Below are positions 60,911 through 64,000 of a stretch of 64,000 nucleotides of DNA, one piece after another. The DNA comes from Bacillota bacterium (lineage in GTDB: Bacteria > Bacillota > Clostridia > Christensenellales > SZUA-584): the NCBI GenBank assembly GCA_023397655.1, contig JAEWTW010000045.1, positions 1 to 64,000 of the forward strand, read 5' to 3'. Both the position numbers and the translations under genes were made by a program. The first letter of the stretch is position 1. Each line of letters begins with the position of its first letter. Under the pieces are notes generated by a model. It was not told where the DNA came from, ran no database searches, and saw only the letters and a program-made list of their open reading frames with translations.

Positions 60911-61216
60911 TCAACGTTTTTGGGCCATCCCAAACCGCTGACTGTATTTTTCGTCCATACTGCTGACAAATACGAGCACCTCAGCCACCACTTTGTACAG
61001 CTCCTCGGGAATCTCGTCGCCTGTGCTGAGCTTTTGCAGCATATTCGACAGCTTGTCATCCCGCATGACGTGGATGTTGTTCTCCCTGGCGGTCTCCACC
61101 ATACGGTCGGCGAGATGCCCTGTGCCCAGCGCCACCACATAGGGCGCATCCGCCGTTTGCGGATCATACCTCAGTGCCGCTGCCTGCCTTTTTTCCGGCC
61201 TTTCGTCGTCTTTCAT
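60911..61216 (-). CDS. FlhB C-terminal-domain paralogue (FhlB type)
   Basis: A 101-residue cytoplasmic protein equal to the end of FlhB: APYVVALGTGHLADRMVETARENNIHVMRDDKLSNMLQKL and DEIPEELYKVVAEVLVFV, compared with DEVPEDLYKAVAEVLAYV in the full FlhB. The NPTH motif is absent, as expected for the fragment after cleavage. Such proteins occur in many Firmicutes beside a FliK-like gene and may tune export switching. It overlaps that upstream gene by 4 bases. Confidence 0.88.
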   Translation of the reverse strand: MKDDERPEKRQAAALRYDPQTADAPYVVALGTGHLADRMVETARENNIHVMRDDKLSNMLQKLSTGDEIPEELYKVVAEVLVFVSSMDEKYSQRFGMAQKR

Positions 61217-62835
61217 ATCCTTATATCCAGACTTCCCGTATCGGGGACTGCCTCATCGGACAGCGCCTCCTCAGCGTTCAGCACCGTTGTCCTCGCCGTC
61301 AGCTCCCTCACGTTGACCTCGGTCAGCCGGTATCCCGCCTGCTCGATCAGAGGCTCAAGCGCCCTGGCTGCTTCATTAAACGCATCCGTCAGCTCCGCGT
61401 TCTCCAGCCGGAATTCCAAGCCCACGCTGTGCCCGGCTGCCCGGATCATCGCCTCCACTCGCCCCAGATGCTGCGTATCCAGCCCCAGCAGCACCGCAAA
61501 GGTTTCCGGGTCCGTCTCCTTCTTCCTTCTCCTCTGCCTGAACACATACAGCTCCGCCGTGTTCTGCTCTTTGCTCATGCCCGTCAGCGGTATATGATAG
61601 CAGTCGAACCTTTTCAACTCGGACATCAGCGAGAACTGCCTGTCCAGGCTTTCCGCGTGGCGCGCCAGCGTGTTCCTGTCATTATTATCGGTTGACTGTA
61701 AGGAAATCTTTAGTTCTTTAATCTGCGCAGGCAGCTCCTCGGCCGCCTTCTTCAGCTGGGCAGGCAGCGTTTTTCTGCTCCTGATATCCACAACGAATGC
61801 GGCCAGCCGCTCGGCTAATACTGCAGGCTCCCACACTTCAATTGGCAGCTTCGCGCCGTCAACCTGGTCACTCGTTGCCGAAACAGACTGCTGCACCGCC
61901 TGGGCGGCACTGCCTGCTGCTGCTGTGCCAATGGCCGCCGCAGGCGCCTGTTGCCCTGCCGTGTCTGCCGGCATACCGGTCATAGTATCGGCCGGTTGAG
62001 CCGCCGGGTTTTCTGCCGGTGCTTGCACCGCCACTGCTTCCGGTGGGGCGGGTAATGCCGCAGCCTGCGGTGCGGCAGCAACAGTCTTTTGAACTTCCGT
62101 CTGCTGAACCGATGCCGCGCCGACAGCAGCGCTGTCCAATGCCGGGGGCTGTTCAATAGATTCTATGTCCAGAGCTGCCGGATTCGTGACCGGCTGCGCT
62201 TGCGCCGCTACGGGTGCCACCGCTGTCACGACAGGCACATCCGCTGCTGCAGCGGGCGTCGCCGCCATTTCGAATGCGCCCCTCTGCCCCAAAGATGCCG
62301 ATCTGTTTGCCAAAACCGTTCCGGCGCGGGCTGCTTCTCCCTGCATGGCCTGCAGTACCTGATCCGTCTTCAGCTCCCCTTTTACCAGTTTTGCCAGTGT
62401 ATCAATGTTCTCAGGCGTATCCGTCAAACCGTTGCTTGCCATGAATCCCGCCATCTTCGGGTCCAGACCGGGTTTTCTTTTTAACATTGCCAGCATGCCG
62501 TACAGCATCTGCGCGCGCACGCTCTGCACAGCTGTATTAGAAGGCGTTTCCGGAGCCCCGCTGTTACTCGCCTGCCCGGGTGACACATCCACCACACGCA
62601 ATACATATCGGCTGCCATGAGCTTCGTCCACCACCGTCTCCACATGATCACCCGCATTCAGCCAAAGGTCTCCCAGCAGACGGGCCGTCAGCAGTGTACC
62701 CTGTGCGCTTTTAAGAAGCGCCGTCTCGCCCCTCACTTCCAGCACTTCGGACACGAAGAACTCACCCTGCTTTAAAAGCTGGGGCTGCTGTTTTTCCGGA
62801 ATATTCTTAATCGACTGTACGTTTTCGACCTTCAT
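61213..62835 (-). CDS. FliK-like hook-length-control family protein (second copy)
   Basis: A 540-residue protein. The N-terminal domain (about residues 20 to 85: EFFVSEVLEVRGETALLKSA) is followed by an Ala/Pro/Gln-rich middle of about 200 residues and a C-terminal Flg_hook-like domain (KLPIEVWEPAVLAERL to the end, with YHIPLTGMSKEQNTAELYVF and IRAAGHSVGLEFRLENAELT). It is distinct from the fliK at 30261. Together with the FlhB-tail gene this forms a conserved two-gene pair. The ATG at 62835 follows GGGAG by 7 bases. Confidence 0.8.
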   Translation of the reverse strand: MKVENVQSIKNIPEKQQPQLLKQGEFFVSEVLEVRGETALLKSAQGTLLTARLLGDLWLNAGDHVETVVDEAHGSRYVLRVVDVSPGQASNSGAPETPSNTAVQSVRAQMLYGMLAMLKRKPGLDPKMAGFMASNGLTDTPENIDTLAKLVKGELKTDQVLQAMQGEAARAGTVLANRSASLGQRGAFEMAATPAAAADVPVVTAVAPVAAQAQPVTNPAALDIESIEQPPALDSAAVGAASVQQTEVQKTVAAAPQAAALPAPPEAVAVQAPAENPAAQPADTMTGMPADTAGQQAPAAAIGTAAAGSAAQAVQQSVSATSDQVDGAKLPIEVWEPAVLAERLAAFVVDIRSRKTLPAQLKKAAEELPAQIKELKISLQSTDNNDRNTLARHAESLDRQFSLMSELKRFDCYHIPLTGMSKEQNTAELYVFRQRRRKKETDPETFAVLLGLDTQHLGRVEAMIRAAGHSVGLEFRLENAELTDAFNEAARALEPLIEQAGYRLTEVNVRELTARTTVLNAEEALSDEAVPDTGSLDIRI

Positions 62836-63057
62836 TGTATACTCCCGTTGCAGCCAAATCGCTTCGTTCGAATAACCGCTGTTAAAATATTTATCGGAAT
62901 TAATTGAAAATGTTAATAGTCCCGAAGAAAAATACGATATAAATTTTAGCAATTAATTTTGTATATGTCCGAACGGTGCTGTTGCTTCGCGCTTTTATGC
63001 AATAGAATCGCGTTTCGGTCGGATGCGATATGGAACAACTCAGCAGGGAGGTTGACA

Positions 63058-63414
63058 ATGAAAAGGGTGTTGATTGTGGATGATGCGGCATTTATGCGGG
63101 TGTCCATCAAAAACATGCTCAGTAAAAACGGCTACGAAGTAGCGGGCGAAGCCGAGAACGGCAAGGTCGCGATCCAAAAGTATCAGGAACTGAATCCGGA
63201 CGTTGTGACAATGGATATTACAATGCCGGAGATGGATGGTCTGGACAGCCTGAAGGCGATACTGGCCATTCAGCCTGATGCACACGTGGTCATGATATCG
63301 GCTATGGGGCAGGAAAGCATGGTACGCGAAGCGGTGCTGTCCGGCGCGAAAGGCTTTATCGTTAAGCCTTTTAAGGAGGACGTGCTGGTGTCCGCGCTGT
63401 CCAGCCTGCCGTAA
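63058..63414 (+). CDS. cheY: Chemotaxis response regulator CheY
   Basis: A 118-residue single receiver domain. Acidic pair Asp9-Asp10, phospho-acceptor Asp53 in VTMDITMPEMDG, Ser81 in place of the usual Thr, and Lys103 in FIVKPFKED. When phosphorylated it binds FliM and is reset by FliY. The ATG at 63058 follows GGGAGG; upstream ATGs have no ribosome site. It is divergent from the FliK-like gene. No kinase or receptor gene lies in the window. Confidence 0.93.
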   Translation: MKRVLIVDDAAFMRVSIKNMLSKNGYEVAGEAENGKVAIQKYQELNPDVVTMDITMPEMDGLDSLKAILAIQPDAHVVMISAMGQESMVREAVLSGAKGFIVKPFKEDVLVSALSSLP

Positions 63415-63451
63415 AACACGGTGAATGTCCAAAAACTTATTAAACAAAACA

Positions 63452-63473
63452 AGGGAATGCGACGGCATTCCCT
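63452..63473. terminator. Hairpin after cheY
   Basis: AGGGAATGC and GCATTCCCT form a 9-bp stem around GACG. The T-rich side (TTGTTTTGTTT) is on the minus strand, so it may serve mainly the YbjQ gene from the other direction. Confidence 0.5.
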
Positions 63474-63511
63474 GTAAAGACCTGCGACGGCACATACAGT
63501 CGGCACAGGGC

Positions 63512-63533
63512 AGGCGGCCATAAAAAGCCGCCT
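63512..63533. terminator. Hairpin overlapping the YbjQ stop codon
   Basis: AGGCGGC and GCCGCCT form a 7-bp stem around 8 nt. No clear T-run follows; a weak terminator at best. Confidence 0.35.
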
Positions 63534-63840
63534 ATTTGTATTTGACGGCAGTACCGTATGCCGTGACCTCCGCGGCGCCCTGCATAACGGAACTGGACGA
63601 ATACCGTACGCACACAATCGCGTCCGCACCCAGCACCTGCGCCTGCCCGATCATGCGCTGCGTCGCGATCTCACGGGATTCCTCCATCATCTCGGTGTAG
63701 CCCTTGAGCTCTCCCCCCACCAGCGTTTTAAAGCCCGCCATCATGTCCTTGCCGAGATGCTTGCTCTGTATCATTGAGCCGCGCACCAGTCCCAGCGTCT
63801 CAAACGGCTTACCCGGATCCTCAATTGTCATGATGATCAT
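63532..63840 (-). CDS. YbjQ/UPF0145-family protein
   Basis: A 102-residue protein: LGLVRGSMIQSKHLGKDMMAGFKTLVGGELKGYTEMMEESR and LGADAIVCVRYSSSSVMQGAAEVTAYGTAV are the family hallmarks. It forms pentamers; some members were called heavy-metal binding, but the function is unclear. I chose the ATG at 63840 (GGAGG 9 bases upstream); the ATG at 63846 is only 3 bases from that site. Confidence 0.9.
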   Translation of the reverse strand: MIIMTIEDPGKPFETLGLVRGSMIQSKHLGKDMMAGFKTLVGGELKGYTEMMEESREIATQRMIGQAQVLGADAIVCVRYSSSSVMQGAAEVTAYGTAVKYK

Positions 63841-63928
63841 CGTCATTGCCCTCCAAGTATTATTATAATGATTATTTTATCACAAAGCCCCTGTTTATCA
63901 AAGCTGGAAAAATGGATATCAGTATGTG

Positions 63929-63934
63929 TATAAT
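63929..63934 (+). promoter_or_regulatory. Candidate -10 of the last gene
   Basis: TATAAT lies 35 bp before the start codon at 63970; no convincing -35 is visible. Confidence 0.35.
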
Positions 63935-63969
63935 AGGTACACGTAATCCATCAGTAAAGGAGCGCGCCC

Positions 63970-64000
63970 ATGTGCAATATTTTTAAAGGTAACCCCCAGC
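63970..64000 (+). CDS. Start of an unidentified gene, cut by the window edge
   Basis: An ATG preceded by GGAG (8-base spacing) opens a frame reading MCNIFKGNPQ before the window ends. Too little is visible to name it. Confidence 0.5.
   Translation, partial: MCNIFKGNPQ

Noticed and set aside
62888..62916. SigD-like TCCGATAA upstream of the second FliK-like gene
   Set aside because: The -35 is poor (TTAA at 14 bp); a weak sigma-A reading (TTAACA, 17 bp, TAAATA) is equally possible, so neither is claimed.
1..64000. CRISPR arrays, tRNA and rRNA genes
   Set aside because: No regularly spaced direct repeats and no tRNA- or rRNA-like conserved segments were seen anywhere in the window.

Overview
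The window comes from a Gram-positive, anaerobic, spore-forming, flagellated member of the Clostridia. The evidence is an alpha/beta-type small acid-soluble spore protein, a Rex redox repressor, an iron-dependent butanol-type dehydrogenase, a SleB-type cell wall hydrolase, and a flagellar system with FliY, FliW/CsrA, FlhF/FlhG and SigD, which is the Bacillus/Clostridium type. Base composition is moderate (roughly half G+C by eye). I cannot name the genus.

Left part (1 to 24.3 kb) is housekeeping and accessory DNA. It holds the tail of an amino-acid ABC ATPase, a lipoprotein, an alpha/beta hydrolase, a MacAB-like export operon (adaptor, ATPase with a charged tail, permease), radA with a small membrane protein, an EF-hand-like protein, Hsp20, an Lrp regulator with an aminotransferase, rex-yjbQ, two tandem VanW-family proteins, a zinc-ribbon protein, a four-domain sulfur/disulfide oxidoreductase with a ferredoxin, a membrane-anchored wall hydrolase, a DUF2569 protein, an alcohol dehydrogenase and a spore protein. 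Most units have readable sigma-A promoters and hairpin terminators.

Right part (24.3 to 63.4 kb) is almost entirely flagellar. Nearly all of it is on the minus strand, so transcription runs from high to low coordinates. From the right it reads: a FliK-like protein and an FlhB-tail protein; fliD-fliS-(fliT-like)-yaaR; a terminator; a lytic transglycosylase with flgB-flgC-fliE; fliO-P-Q-R-flhB-A-F-G-pilZ-sigD-DUF6115; a SigD-driven late operon flhO-flgG-yvyF-flgM-flgN-flgK-flgL-fliW-csrA; then the block fliF-G-H-I-J-ylxF-K-flgD-E-flbD-motA-B-fliL-M-Y. The flagellin gene lies between csrA and fliF on the plus strand. It has a consensus SigD promoter and a CsrA-type hairpin in its leader. CheY and a YbjQ-family protein lie at the right end.

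The one long stretch without genes is 38.85 to 39.82 kb. It begins with a roughly 220-bp IS200/IS605-like miniature element bounded by two hairpins, with a multi-helix RNA-like core. About 600 bp of unexplained, non-coding-looking sequence follows. Other points of interest are a SigD promoter in front of the EF-hand-like protein far from the flagellar cluster, an antisense SigD-type promoter beside fliE, and the separation of flgB-flgC-fliE from fliF by about 18 kb.
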